DNA of 21,583 nucleotides from Tannerellaceae bacterium (GTDB lineage Bacteria; Bacteroidota; Bacteroidia; Bacteroidales; Tannerellaceae): contig JAISRY010000154.1 in assembly GCA_031273385.1 (NCBI GenBank), positions 1 through 21,583 on the forward strand. Reading direction: 5' to 3'. Under the pieces are notes generated by a model. That model saw only the letters and a list, made by a program, of their open reading frames with translations. It did no database searches and was not told the origin of the DNA. Every line of letters starts with the position of its first letter. The stretch's first letter is position 1. Of the stretch, positions 13,995 through 21,501 are shown piece after piece. Both the position numbers and the translations under genes were made by a program.

Positions 13995-14507
13995 TTAATA
14001 GTAATAATCCAACGGGATTTTCACCTCTTCCCTGACAATATACATCTCTTTTCCAAAGGAGGGGAACGCCCTCGCCAATTGGCGCAGGACGTAAAACGCC
14101 TCTTCGTGCGTGCCGTAGTCGCCCACGCGCAATTTCCAGAAAGGGGCGATCAGGGTGACATACGTCTGGAGATGGGGAAAGGACTCGTTGATCTGTTTCT
14201 CTTTCCTTAACGCCTCCTCTTTGGATACGCGCTGCTCGTTCCCCGAAAATACCTGTACGCGGTAGCCTTGTACTTTGAGGTATGTCCGTCCGTTGACCGT
14301 TTCGATGTTCGCCCCGTAGCGGCGTGCGCCGACCATATCCTGTACGGCGGGGGGCTGGTCGACGGTCACTCTTCCTTTGCGGGAGGAGGCAGGCTCCTGT
14401 AACGCATCGAAGATCGTATACTTCTGCTCGGATGGATATTGAGCGGATACGCCGGAAAAGCCGGCGCATACGATCAATAACGCAATGAGGTAAAACCGTT
14501 TGTCCAT
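13995..14507 (-). CDS. Exported SPOR-domain protein
   Basis: A 170-residue protein with a Sec signal peptide ([21 protein letters not shown], residues 3-22) and one SPOR domain at ~78-160 ([20 protein letters not shown], then [20 protein letters not shown]). SPOR domains bind septal glycan strands lacking stem peptides, so a periplasmic wall-associated role is likely. The middle region (~25-75) is low in recognisable features. It starts four bases after the tpiA stop. A SPOR gene between tpiA and folE agrees with the arrangement I recall in Bacteroides. No lipobox is evident. Specific role unknown. Confidence 0.85.
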   Translation of the reverse strand: MDKRFYLIALLIVCAGFSGVSAQYPSEQKYTIFDALQEPASSRKGRVTVDQPPAVQDMVGARRYGANIETVNGRTYLKVQGYRVQVFSGNEQRVSKEEALRKEKQINESFPHLQTYVTLIAPFWKLRVGDYGTHEEAFYVLRQLARAFPSFGKEMYIVREEVKIPLDYYY

Positions 14508-14511
14508 AGGT

Positions 14512-15267
14512 TTAGAACGCTTCGATGATGGGGAGGAAGTTCTCTACCGAAAGCGATGCCCCACCAATCAGGCCGCCGTCCACATCCGGCTTGGCGACCA
14601 GTTCCTTGGCATTACCGGCGTTCATGCTCCCGCCATAGAGGATGGAGCAGTTCTCCGCGATCGCCTGTCCGTATTTCGACGCAATGGTACTGCGTATGTG
14701 TGCATGGATCTCCTGTGCCTGTTCGGCGGTAGCCGTTTTGCCTGTGCCGATCGCCCAGACAGGTTCGTAGGCAATCACCAGGTGGCTGAAATCTTCGGCG
14801 GAGAGGCCGAACAAAGAGGCTTTCACCTGTTCGTCCACCACGTCGAACTGCTTACCGGCATCCCTGTCGTCCAGCGTTTCGCCGATACAGAAGATCGGTG
14901 TCAGGCGGTTTGCCAGCGCGAGGATGACTTTCTCTTTCAGTACTTCGGCCGTTTCGTGATAGTAGGCACGCCGTTCGGAATGGCCGAGGATCACATATTT
15001 TGCGCCTGTCGAGGCCACCATCGCCGCCGATACCTCTCCCGTATAGGCGCCCTTTTCCTTGTCGGCGCAGTTTTGTGCGGCAACGGCTATCCGGCTGGTG
15101 TCTATGGCGGCGGCAACGCTTGCCAGGTGAATAAAAGGAACGCCAATGACGACATCGCATTTGACCGTCTTGCCGTTCAATGCCTCGTTCAATCCTTTTG
15201 CCAATGCCAGGCCTTCGGGAAGGGTCGTGTTCATCTTCCAGTTTCCGGCAATCAAATTCTTTCTCAT
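14512..15267 (-). CDS. tpiA: Triosephosphate isomerase
   Basis: A 251-residue TIM-barrel enzyme that interconverts dihydroxyacetone phosphate and glyceraldehyde 3-phosphate in glycolysis and gluconeogenesis. All active-site elements are visible: Asn9 and Lys11 in AGNWKMN, His96 in ILGHSERR, Glu168 in [14 protein letters not shown], the phosphate-binding ILYGGSMN, and GGLIGGASL. Length is standard. It lies 36 bases after the DoxX-like gene and four bases before the SPOR gene. It is therefore expressed as part of the five-gene operon starting at the -7 box near 17160. Confidence 0.98.
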   Translation of the reverse strand: MRKNLIAGNWKMNTTLPEGLALAKGLNEALNGKTVKCDVVIGVPFIHLASVAAAIDTSRIAVAAQNCADKEKGAYTGEVSAAMVASTGAKYVILGHSERRAYYHETAEVLKEKVILALANRLTPIFCIGETLDDRDAGKQFDVVDEQVKASLFGLSAEDFSHLVIAYEPVWAIGTGKTATAEQAQEIHAHIRSTIASKYGQAIAENCSILYGGSMNAGNAKELVAKPDVDGGLIGGASLSVENFLPIIEAF

Positions 15268-15303
15268 GATCTGATAAATTAATAATGTATATATACTGTT
15301 CGT

Positions 15304-16578
15304 TTATTCTTTTTCCTCTTTTCTGCGGCGAAAGCGCAGCATGTCGTATAACCAAACGAGCGACAAAGGTACGGTAAAAGCCGTAAGATTAAAAATAATC
15401 CAGCTATTTCGTTCATCATCCGCCTGTTTGTCGTCCAGATAAGCGGTCAGGACGCCGTCGATATCCTCCTCTTCGGGCATATTCTTGTAGTGCCATTTCA
15501 TCAGGATCGTTCCGCCTTTCAGCAGGATAAGCCCCGGATTGGAGCGGATCATCGTTTTCAGCAGGATATCATCCGCTATCAAAAAGGGGTATTCCGCTCC
15601 CGTATTGTCTGTCCATTTCAGTATCTCGTCGCCGGAAGAGGCGGTGAGGCAATAGAACGGAATCCGGTGTTCGAGCGCATAATCATAGAGGTTGTTGATG
15701 TCGTCGATGCGGTCGTCGCTGGCCTCTTCCAGGCGGGGGGAGGCCAGCAAAAGGACGCCCCCGGGGTTCTCCAGTAGCAGCCCTGCCGCCTCTTCCCCCG
15801 ATGCGTCGTAGATACCGAACGACTCGATGGCCGGCCGGTAGCCCTCCTTTACCAGCTCCGTTTTATCCTCTACAAATGTCCATGTCGTATCGTTGGCCGG
15901 ATAGTCTTCCAGCGAAAAGGCCTTCTGCACGCCCTCTTTCTCATAGATAAACGTATAGCGGTATTCGTCTTCCGGGGCGTCGTCGGGAATCTCCATCAAT
16001 GCCGGGATGTTCGCGCCGATCCGGTAGGGGAGGAAGTCGATCACGGGCAGATGGTTGTAGTTCCAGTACGAGAAGCCGGCACAATAGACGTAGGCATACA
16101 GGGCGACGAACCAATAGGCCTTATAGGTATAGCATTGAAACAGCGTCCTGCTGCGGAAGCAGACAAAAATGGCGGCGGCCAGTAAGACGAGGTTTTTATA
16201 AAAGGTCTCCCAATTGGTCAGGACAAGGGCGTCGCCAAAACACCCGCAGTCGGAAACCGGATTGAAAAGCGCCAGGTAAAGGGTCAACGGCGTCATCACC
16301 GCCATAAAAAGCAGCACAAAGAAAGAGGCATACCGCCTGTATACGCCCAGCAACAAACATACGCCCAGCATAAACTCGACGGCGATAAGCCCGAAAGAGA
16401 CGACGACCGCGAACGGACGAAAGGCCTCCAGCCCCCAGGCCGCCAGGTAGTCATTGATCTTGAGCGCAAACCCGGCAGGATCGACAGCCTTGACAAACCC
16501 TGAAAACGCAAAGACCACCCCAATCAGGAGGCGGCACAATTCCGCAAGCGTCCTTATCGTCATGTCTTTGTTCTTCAT
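15304..16578 (-). CDS. DoxX/MauE-like membrane protein with redoxin-like tail (BT_3928 family)
   Basis: A 424-residue inner-membrane protein. Residues ~8-150 form a DoxX/MauE-like four-helix module (LLIGVVFAFSGFVKAVDPAG; LIAVEFMLGVCLLLG) with conserved Cys111 and Cys113 in SDCGCFGDA. A further helix near ~160 is followed by a soluble domain. There, segments such as PFLIADDILLKTMIRSNPGLILLKGGTILMKWHYKNMP (in part) resemble a thioredoxin-like fold without CxxC. A last TM is near ~395-412, followed by a basic tail. It resembles what databases name the 'BT_3928 family', as I remember. The ATG at 16578 is chosen over an upstream TTG (16599) because it leaves a 4-base gap to DUF1599. Role unknown; membrane redox work is a guess. 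Confidence 0.8.
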   Translation of the reverse strand: MKNKDMTIRTLAELCRLLIGVVFAFSGFVKAVDPAGFALKINDYLAAWGLEAFRPFAVVVSFGLIAVEFMLGVCLLLGVYRRYASFFVLLFMAVMTPLTLYLALFNPVSDCGCFGDALVLTNWETFYKNLVLLAAAIFVCFRSRTLFQCYTYKAYWFVALYAYVYCAGFSYWNYNHLPVIDFLPYRIGANIPALMEIPDDAPEDEYRYTFIYEKEGVQKAFSLEDYPANDTTWTFVEDKTELVKEGYRPAIESFGIYDASGEEAAGLLLENPGGVLLLASPRLEEASDDRIDDINNLYDYALEHRIPFYCLTASSGDEILKWTDNTGAEYPFLIADDILLKTMIRSNPGLILLKGGTILMKWHYKNMPEEEDIDGVLTAYLDDKQADDERNSWIIFNLTAFTVPLSLVWLYDMLRFRRRKEEKE

Positions 16579-16582
16579 CTGA

Positions 16583-17134
16583 TTATATGTTTTCGCCAAA
16601 TTCCAGTTTTATCAATCCGAACAGGGCATAATTGATCATATCCATATAGTTGGCGTCCACGCCCTCGGAGACCAGCGTCTCCCCTTTGTTGCTCTCTATC
16701 TGCTTGGTGCGGTAGATCTTCATCAGGATAAAGTCGGTATATGAGCTGATCCGCATGCTTCGCCAGGCCTCATCGTAATCGTGATTCTTGGCGTACATGA
16801 GTTCCTTTGTCGTTTTCATCTGCTTGTCATACAGCGCCAACGCCTCGCACGGACTGATATCCACCCCCGCCTCCGGCAAGCCCAGCTCCAACTGGATCAG
16901 CCCGATGATCCCGTAATTGACAATGGCCATAAACTCAGGCTTAATCCCCTCATCTACCAGGCTAAACCCTTTCATCTCCAAATTCCGGATGCGGTTGGCC
17001 TTTATAAAAATCTGGTCTGTCACCGATTCGGGACGCATGACCCGCCATGAAAGGCCGTAGTCTTTCAGCTTCTTTTCAAACAACCCCCTGCATCCGGCGA
17101 TTACCTTTTCGAATTGCGCTTTCGTATCTGTCAT
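16583..17134 (-). CDS. DUF1599 (Nmad1) protein with duplicated domain
   Basis: A 183-residue cytosolic protein made of two similar halves. Each has a K-x-DY segment, a W-x-x-MR, a TD-x-I-x-x-K-x-x-R stretch, and ends in NYG/A-x-x-GLI-x-LE. The first is at about residues 22-84, the second 116-179. This is the DUF1599 or 'nucleotide modification associated domain 1' family, proposed to act in modified-nucleotide metabolism, mainly from phage relatives. Biochemistry is unknown to me. The ATG at 17134 is preferred to an upstream TTG at 17158, which would overlap the -7 box. It is first in the operon with tpiA and folE. Confidence 0.85.
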   Translation of the reverse strand: MTDTKAQFEKVIAGCRGLFEKKLKDYGLSWRVMRPESVTDQIFIKANRIRNLEMKGFSLVDEGIKPEFMAIVNYGIIGLIQLELGLPEAGVDISPCEALALYDKQMKTTKELMYAKNHDYDEAWRSMRISSYTDFILMKIYRTKQIESNKGETLVSEGVDANYMDMINYALFGLIKLEFGENI

Positions 17135-17155
17135 CTCTTCACTATGTATGAACCA

Positions 17156-17163
17156 CAAATATA
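17156..17163 (-). promoter_or_regulatory. -7 box for the DUF1599-tpiA-folE operon
   Basis: TATATTTG on the minus strand fits TAnnTTTG exactly and lies ~22 bases before the ATG at 17134. The -33 region falls in the end of the 21-bp-period array (ATAGCTCCCG units), so the array lies directly upstream of the promoter. Confidence 0.55.
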
Positions 17164-17171
17164 CGATTTGT

Positions 17172-17272
17172 TTTTATTCGGGAGCTATTTTTATTTGGTC
17201 AAGAGCTATTTGAAACGGGACGGGAGCTATTTTTATTTGCACGGGAGTGAAAATTTAACGTACACAATAGTG
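17172..17272 (-). repeat. 21-bp-period array, ATAGCTCCCG core, inverted orientation
   Basis: On the plus strand GAGCT or GAGTG recurs at 17182, 17203, 17224 and 17245, exactly 21 bp apart. The first and third units carry GGGAGCTATTTTTATTTG. Read on the minus strand these are the ATAGCTCCCG units of 12808-12891. One TACACAATAGTG (17261-17272) follows, corresponding to the 22-bp core of 12676-12807. Thus the order, 22-type then 21-type, is kept in an inverted, shortened copy. Confidence 0.8.
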
Positions 17273-17280
17273 CTTATAAT

Positions 17281-17369
17281 GACGAGTACTTATTGGTTTT
17301 CAGGCGATTGCGATTCGTCGTCATTGTGATTATGGATATAGGGAAAGCGCACGGGTTACAAACCCGCGC
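17281..17369. repeat. Mosaic of dispersed repeat modules
   Basis: This gene-free stretch holds GACGAGTACT (17281-17290, like 111-120), GATTCGTCGTCAT (17312-17324, like 145-157 and 1252-1264) and TTACAAACCCGCGC (17356-17369, identical to 1199-1212). Together with the neighbouring array it fills the gap between the flippase and DUF1599 genes. Confidence 0.7.
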
Positions 17370-17406
17370 GAGCGGGATCTGGTGCAAAATAGGACAAAAA
17401 AGCGAG

Positions 17407-17430
17407 AACTTTATTTGGAGGGCTTTTTGC
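17407..17430. repeat. Copy of the long-palindrome arm over the flippase stop codon
   Basis: These 24 bases (core TTTATTTGGAGGGCTTTT) are identical to 13369-13392 in the right arm of the folE-side palindrome and match the left arm (13008-13031, inverted) with one difference. They encode the last codons and the stop of the flippase gene. Confidence 0.8.
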
Positions 17431-18688
17431 ACTTTTCCTTTAAATACAAGTAATCGTTTCTGTCCGGCAAAAAGTCGGCGAGGGTGGACTTTGTCTGGCG
17501 GGCAAATACGCAGAGGGAAAACAGCAACATCGCTACGGAGGCGATACTGACGCTTGCCGCAGAGCCGGTAATCCCGTAAGCCGGAGTCAGGTAATAGCCG
17601 GCGATAAGGAGTGTGGCCAGTCCGATACACGAAGCGGCCGTACTGTATTTGATCTTCCCGCTGCCAATGAAATAATGGCTGAAGATCGAATGGCAGCCCA
17701 GCGCGATAATGCCGCAGGATAACGCCCCGATCACGTTCCGTATTCCGGCGAACTCGGGGCTGAAGAGGTAACCGGTATAGATCCGCTCCGGGATCAGGAG
17801 GATCGCCGCCATCGTTGCGGTGAGGGCTAAGGCGGTGAATTTGAAGAGCCGGAGGGTGATCCGCTTTTGCTCTGCCCGGTCGGCGGTCTGGGCGATGCGG
17901 CTATATTCGATAAAGGCGATGCTGCGGCTGATATGCCAGACGCTTTCGGATATCTTCGTTCCTGCGTCGAACAGGCCGACGCTGCCCAGGCCGGCCAACC
18001 GTTCGATAAAAAAGTAGTTCAACCGTGTGGTGCAGGTCTCCGCCATATTGTCGGCCACCCCCCAGAGGCCGTATGCAAACATCTCTTTCAGCATGGCGGA
18101 AAGCGGCTTTCCGGTGCTTTCAGGCTTCCCTTTCAGCAGGTCGGGGAGCAGCCAGGCTATGCTGGCGAGGAACGCTGCCCCGTTCGTCAGGTAGGCGCTC
18201 CAGATGTAGGCCTCCACCTCCCGGCGTCCGGCGATGTAGTAGAAGTAGAGGACGAAGAAAAAGAGCAGTCCCCCCTGCAGCAGGTAGGTGAGGTTGAACC
18301 CCTTGATCCGCCCACACCCCAGCAGTAGGCGCATATTGCCCGTTACCAGCGCGTTGAGGACGGACAGCCCGTAAATATCGGCCAGGTAGTTCTCTGGTAT
18401 GATACCCAGCCCGTACATGACGCCGCAAGCCGCCCCCGATCCAACAAACGCCCATACGGAAGCGACGGGGAAAAGCCTCCGCGCCGGATAGCGGCTGAGA
18501 AAATAGACGAGCATATTCCCGCTGAATACCCCGTTGACAATGAGTATAATGCTGATGCAGGCGATGATAAGCCCGATCATCCCCACCCCCTCGATACCCA
18601 GCGCCTTGGCGTTGATGAGTACCAGCGCAAAATTGAGGATGGCAATAAGGTAACGCGTTCCGACCACGCCCAGGATATCTTTCAGCAT
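17411..18688 (-). CDS. Oligosaccharide flippase / polysaccharide-biosynthesis membrane protein
   Basis: A 425-residue polytopic inner-membrane protein of the MOP (Wzx/RfbX-like) superfamily. It opens with LGVVGTRYLIAILNFALVLINAKALGIEGVG (in part), the usual first-helix and GxxGxG pattern, and contains roughly twelve hydrophobic segments. LNYFFIERLAGLGSVGLFDAG (~236-256) is typical of the central region. Such proteins flip lipid-linked sugars across the membrane. No glycosyltransferases are nearby, so the substrate cannot be guessed. It starts 25 bases after the argE-like stop, so they are probably co-transcribed. The last residues (KKPSK) and the stop are encoded by a dispersed repeat arm, so the native C-terminus may have been replaced. 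Confidence 0.82.
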   Translation of the reverse strand: MLKDILGVVGTRYLIAILNFALVLINAKALGIEGVGMIGLIIACISIILIVNGVFSGNMLVYFLSRYPARRLFPVASVWAFVGSGAACGVMYGLGIIPENYLADIYGLSVLNALVTGNMRLLLGCGRIKGFNLTYLLQGGLLFFFVLYFYYIAGRREVEAYIWSAYLTNGAAFLASIAWLLPDLLKGKPESTGKPLSAMLKEMFAYGLWGVADNMAETCTTRLNYFFIERLAGLGSVGLFDAGTKISESVWHISRSIAFIEYSRIAQTADRAEQKRITLRLFKFTALALTATMAAILLIPERIYTGYLFSPEFAGIRNVIGALSCGIIALGCHSIFSHYFIGSGKIKYSTAASCIGLATLLIAGYYLTPAYGITGSAASVSIASVAMLLFSLCVFARQTKSTLADFLPDRNDYLYLKEKCKKPSK

Positions 18689-18713
18689 ACGGTGTGTGTA
18701 GGGGGTGTGGGGG

Positions 18714-19769
18714 TTACAGTTGCAGGTTGTCCAACAGGCGAATATAGGTCTCGATAGCCTCCCGTATCTCCATAAGGCAGATATACTCGTCCGCTATATG
18801 CGAGCGTGCCGACTCGCCCGGCCCGATCTTGACGGAGGGGAAAGGCATGAGCGCCTGGTCGCTGAGGGTGGGCGAGCCGAAAGGCGTTTTACCCATCATC
18901 ACCGCCCGCCGGACAAAGGGATGGCCGTCCGGCGTCCGCGTCGAGTTGAGGCGGAAACTGCGCGCTTTCACCTCGCAGCCTACCTGCTCTTTTATGTGGC
19001 GGAAAAGCGCCTCGTTCGAATAGTACTCGTTTGTCCTGACATCCACCGTAAAGTCGCAACGGCCGGGGATCACGTTGTGCTGCGTCCCGGCTTGAATCAT
19101 CGTGACGCTCATCCTGACAGGCCCGAGCAGGTCGCTTTGCAGGGGAAACGGCGAGGCGTGAAACCATTCGATATCTTTCATAGCCAAGGCGATCGCGTTT
19201 ATTCCCTCGTCCCTTGCGGCATGTCCCGCCTTGCCCGTCGCGGTACAGTCCAGCACCATCAGCCCTTTCTCGGCCACCGCCGGCTGCATACCTGTCGGCT
19301 CGCCCACGACGGCAAAGGCGATGGGCGGAAGCTCCTCCAACACGCTTTCAATCCCCTCCCTGCCCGATACCTCCTCCTCTGCCGAGGCCAGGAAAACCAG
19401 GTTACAGGGCTGCCCTTTCCCGCTCAGTACCCGGAAAGCGGCATAGAGCGAAACGAGGCTTGCCCCCGCATCATTGCTGCCCAGTCCGTACAGCTTGTCG
19501 TCGGGAGACTCTTCGGGGGTAAAAGGGTCTTTTGTCCATCCCGAAGCCGGCCTGACCGTGTCGATATGGGAGTTCAGCAGCAAGGTAGGGCGGTTCCCGT
19601 CAAATGCCGGCGCGGTGATCCAAAGGTTGTTGTTTTTCCGGCGTACCTCATGGCCGTCCTCCTCCCACAGGTGTTGCAGGTAGTCGGCGACGGCCTTTTC
19701 CTCCCGGCTGAACGAGGGGCGGGCGATCATCCCCTTTAGCCTGTCTACGGCTTCGTAATAATAGTCCAT
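18714..19769 (-). CDS. argE: M20 deacetylase, ArgE-like (acetyl- or succinyl-ornithine/citrulline)
   Basis: A 351-residue metallopeptidase-fold amidohydrolase, likely cytosolic, removing the N-acyl group in arginine synthesis. Metal and catalytic residues are seen: H68 and D70 in NSHIDTV, D100 in GSNDAGAS, E131-E132 in SAEEEVSG, E157 in VVGEPTG. A lid-domain GKAGHAARDEGINAI follows, and a late His lies in ARSHIADEY. In Bacteroides the arginine route uses succinylated intermediates, so the substrate here may be N-succinyl rather than N-acetyl; that is family knowledge. ATG 19769 is preferred because it fits the family N-terminus; ATG 19796 would overlap the ribF stop. No other arg genes are in the window. 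Confidence 0.82.
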   Translation of the reverse strand: MDYYYEAVDRLKGMIARPSFSREEKAVADYLQHLWEEDGHEVRRKNNNLWITAPAFDGNRPTLLLNSHIDTVRPASGWTKDPFTPEESPDDKLYGLGSNDAGASLVSLYAAFRVLSGKGQPCNLVFLASAEEEVSGREGIESVLEELPPIAFAVVGEPTGMQPAVAEKGLMVLDCTATGKAGHAARDEGINAIALAMKDIEWFHASPFPLQSDLLGPVRMSVTMIQAGTQHNVIPGRCDFTVDVRTNEYYSNEALFRHIKEQVGCEVKARSFRLNSTRTPDGHPFVRRAVMMGKTPFGSPTLSDQALMPFPSVKIGPGESARSHIADEYICLMEIREAIETYIRLLDNLQL

Positions 19770-19789
19770 CTGTCGCTGAAAAGTTAGGT

Positions 19790-20737
19790 TTAACATCCTG
19801 TTTTGTCCTTGCTCAATAGATTGTTCACCGTTTCCCTGTCCCGTTCCAACTGCTCTTTGAGCGCCTCCAGGGAATCGAAACGGATATCCCCGCGTATATA
19901 ATATATGAACGAGACGGTGACCTCATTCGTATAGATATCGTTGTCGAAATCAAAAATATTCACTTCGAGCGTGATGTGTCCGTCGTCCTCCACCGTAGGG
20001 CGGCTGCCGATATAGAGCATGCCGTTGTACCGCTTCCCTTTCCATTCCACCCTGACGGCGTAAACGCCCGTTCCGGGGATGACTTTGGCGGGGTCGTCCA
20101 CCTGTATGTTGGCCGTAGGAAAGCCGATGATACGCCCGATCCGTTGTCCGCCGACGATATGCCCTTTCAGGCGGTAGGGGTAGGTGAGCAGTTGGGCGGC
20201 CGTTTCTACCCGTCCATCCGCCAGTTGCCGCCTGATTTCCGACGAACTGACGGCGATCCCCCCATCGGTATAGGGCGAGGCCTTGAGCGTTTCCAGTCCG
20301 CAGGCTTTCCCGTAGGCCTCGTATTGCTCGAAACGGTCTGTCCGCCCATGGCCGAACCGGTGATCGTAACCGGTCAATAGCGTTTTTACCCGCAACCGCT
20401 CAACGAGGATGGAGCGGATAAACTGCTCCGCCGTAAAGAGGGAAAGCTCTTTCGTAAACGGCAGGACGATACAGTAATCCACCCCCGTGGCGGCCAATTG
20501 TTCCAGCTTTTCTTCAAACGTATTCAGTAGTTTCGGCTGGTAATCCGCCTGCAGCACCGTGCGCGGATGTGCCGGAAAGGTGATCACCGCAGTGGGTAAA
20601 CGGCGTATACGCGCCGCCTCGCCCATCTCCCGTATCAGGTGCCGGTGCCCGAGATGTACGCCGTCGAAAAATCCGGTTGTAGCCACCAGACCTGTCGCCA
20701 TTTCCTCTATTTTTTGTGTATCATATAAGATAATCAT
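19790..20737 (-). CDS. ribF: Bifunctional riboflavin kinase / FAD synthetase
   Basis: A 315-residue cytosolic enzyme making FMN and FAD from riboflavin. The N-terminal adenylyltransferase domain (~15-170) shows GFFDGVHLGHRHLI at 22-35, GYDHRFGHGR near 119-128 and SSSEIRRQL near 163-171. The C-terminal kinase domain (~180-310) shows GHIVGGQRIGRIIGFPTANI, with the family's PTAN, and GMLYIGSRPT. Length is standard. The ATG at 20737 is the natural start. The gene begins the ribF - argE-like - flippase run. No strong -7 box is visible upstream on the minus strand; TAAATTTA close to the ATG is only a weak match. Confidence 0.95.
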   Translation of the reverse strand: MIILYDTQKIEEMATGLVATTGFFDGVHLGHRHLIREMGEAARIRRLPTAVITFPAHPRTVLQADYQPKLLNTFEEKLEQLAATGVDYCIVLPFTKELSLFTAEQFIRSILVERLRVKTLLTGYDHRFGHGRTDRFEQYEAYGKACGLETLKASPYTDGGIAVSSSEIRRQLADGRVETAAQLLTYPYRLKGHIVGGQRIGRIIGFPTANIQVDDPAKVIPGTGVYAVRVEWKGKRYNGMLYIGSRPTVEDDGHITLEVNIFDFDNDIYTNEVTVSFIYYIRGDIRFDSLEALKEQLERDRETVNNLLSKDKTGC

Positions 20738-20842
20738 CCGTTAAATTTAGCAGATTTTAGTCTTCGTATATGTAGCTTTGCTCCATCTGACATCTTTTTG
20801 CATTGTAAGGTTTTTGCTTAACACTTTTTAGCCGAAATAGGC

Positions 20843-20873
20843 TTGACAGATTCGTTTTCATGCCTTACCTTTG
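20843..20873 (+). promoter_or_regulatory. Strong plus-strand promoter in the ribF-FKBP gap
   Basis: TTGAC (20843-20847) and TACCTTTG (20866-20873) have exactly 23 bases between TTG and TA, the same spacing as two other promoters here. Both boxes are consensus. Transcription would start near 20878 and go right, with no plus-strand gene downstream. Confidence 0.7.
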
Positions 20874-20877
20874 CATC

Positions 20878-20957
20878 GTGGTTTTTTCATAATAGTATTA
20901 GATTTAAGGTTAACAAAGTTGGTTAGGGGATGTCGGGAGACATCCTTTAATTTTTTT
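20878..20957 (+). ncRNA. Candidate ~80-nt small RNA with its own promoter and terminator
   Basis: Between a consensus promoter and an intrinsic terminator lies an AU-rich segment containing TTTTTTCATAATAG, TTAGATTTAAGGTTAAC and AAAGTTGG, then the hairpin. No ORF of note is present, and both flanking genes are on the other strand. So this is not a leader of anything in the window. I have an unverified impression that the TTAGATTTAAGGTTAAC block recurs in Bacteroidales leaders. The exact start is an estimate from the -7 box. The 237-base gap 20738-20974 shows nothing else clear. Confidence 0.5.
20928..20957 (+). terminator. Intrinsic terminator, plus strand
   Basis: GGATGTC (20928-20934), loop GGGA, GACATCC (20939-20945) form a perfect 7-bp stem followed by TTTAATTTTTTT. 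The T-run is only on the plus strand, so this does not serve the minus-strand FKBP gene. Confidence 0.75.
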
Positions 20958-20974
20958 ATCCCTCCGGTCATCCA

Positions 20975-21496
20975 TTATTCCTTGACGATTTCCACGACTT
21001 CCACTTCAAACTTCAGCGTAGAATAGGGCGGTATCACGTAATAGGAGCCCGTGGCGTCTTTCTGTCCGGAAGAGCCGTATCCCAATTCATACGGTACCCA
21101 TATCTCCCACCGGTCGCCGACAACCATGTGCTGCAGGGCGGTACCGAAACCGTCTGCAGTCGCCGATACGCTAAACTGTGCGGGAGCGTTGTAGGGCGGT
21201 TCGGACTGGTCGAAAACCGTTCCGTCAATAAATGTCCCCGTATAGTAGACCTTGACCTTGTCGGTATAATAGATCTGTTCCGTCCCTTCCCCTTTCGTCA
21301 ATACCTTATAAAATATGGATCCCGCCTTTGAGAACGATTCCAGGCGGGTATACGACGTGTTTTTCAACAAATCGAAGATGACCTCTTCATTCTCCACTTT
21401 CCATGCCGCGTAATCCTCCGTCTCATCATCCTTTCCGCAGGAGAGAAAAATTATGGCGCACAACAGCGCCCATATTCCTGTCTTATAACTCTTCAT
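20975..21496 (-). CDS. FKBP-type peptidyl-prolyl isomerase lipoprotein
   Basis: A 173-residue predicted lipoprotein (lipobox FLSC, Cys20, followed by GKDDE). The FKBP domain covers ~75-172: DKVKVYYTGTFIDGTVFDQS, then ALQHMVVGDRWEIWVPYELGYG and a closing IPPYSTLKFEVEVVEIV. These contain the active-site aromatic and Asp positions (YTG, VFD, W in RWEIWVP, IPPYSTL) of the family. It should assist folding of proteins in the periplasm or at the cell surface, catalysing proline isomerisation. A short linker (~25-70) separates lipid anchor from domain. It begins five bases after the stop of an upstream gene cut by the window edge, suggesting an operon. Confidence 0.92.
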   Translation of the reverse strand: MKSYKTGIWALLCAIIFLSCGKDDETEDYAAWKVENEEVIFDLLKNTSYTRLESFSKAGSIFYKVLTKGEGTEQIYYTDKVKVYYTGTFIDGTVFDQSEPPYNAPAQFSVSATADGFGTALQHMVVGDRWEIWVPYELGYGSSGQKDATGSYYVIPPYSTLKFEVEVVEIVKE

Positions 21497-21501
21497 CTTG
21501 T

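Noticed and set aside
18705..19739. 344-residue plus-strand ORF antisense to the argE-like gene
   Set aside because: The M20 metal-binding motifs are intact on the minus strand; the plus frame is a shadow.
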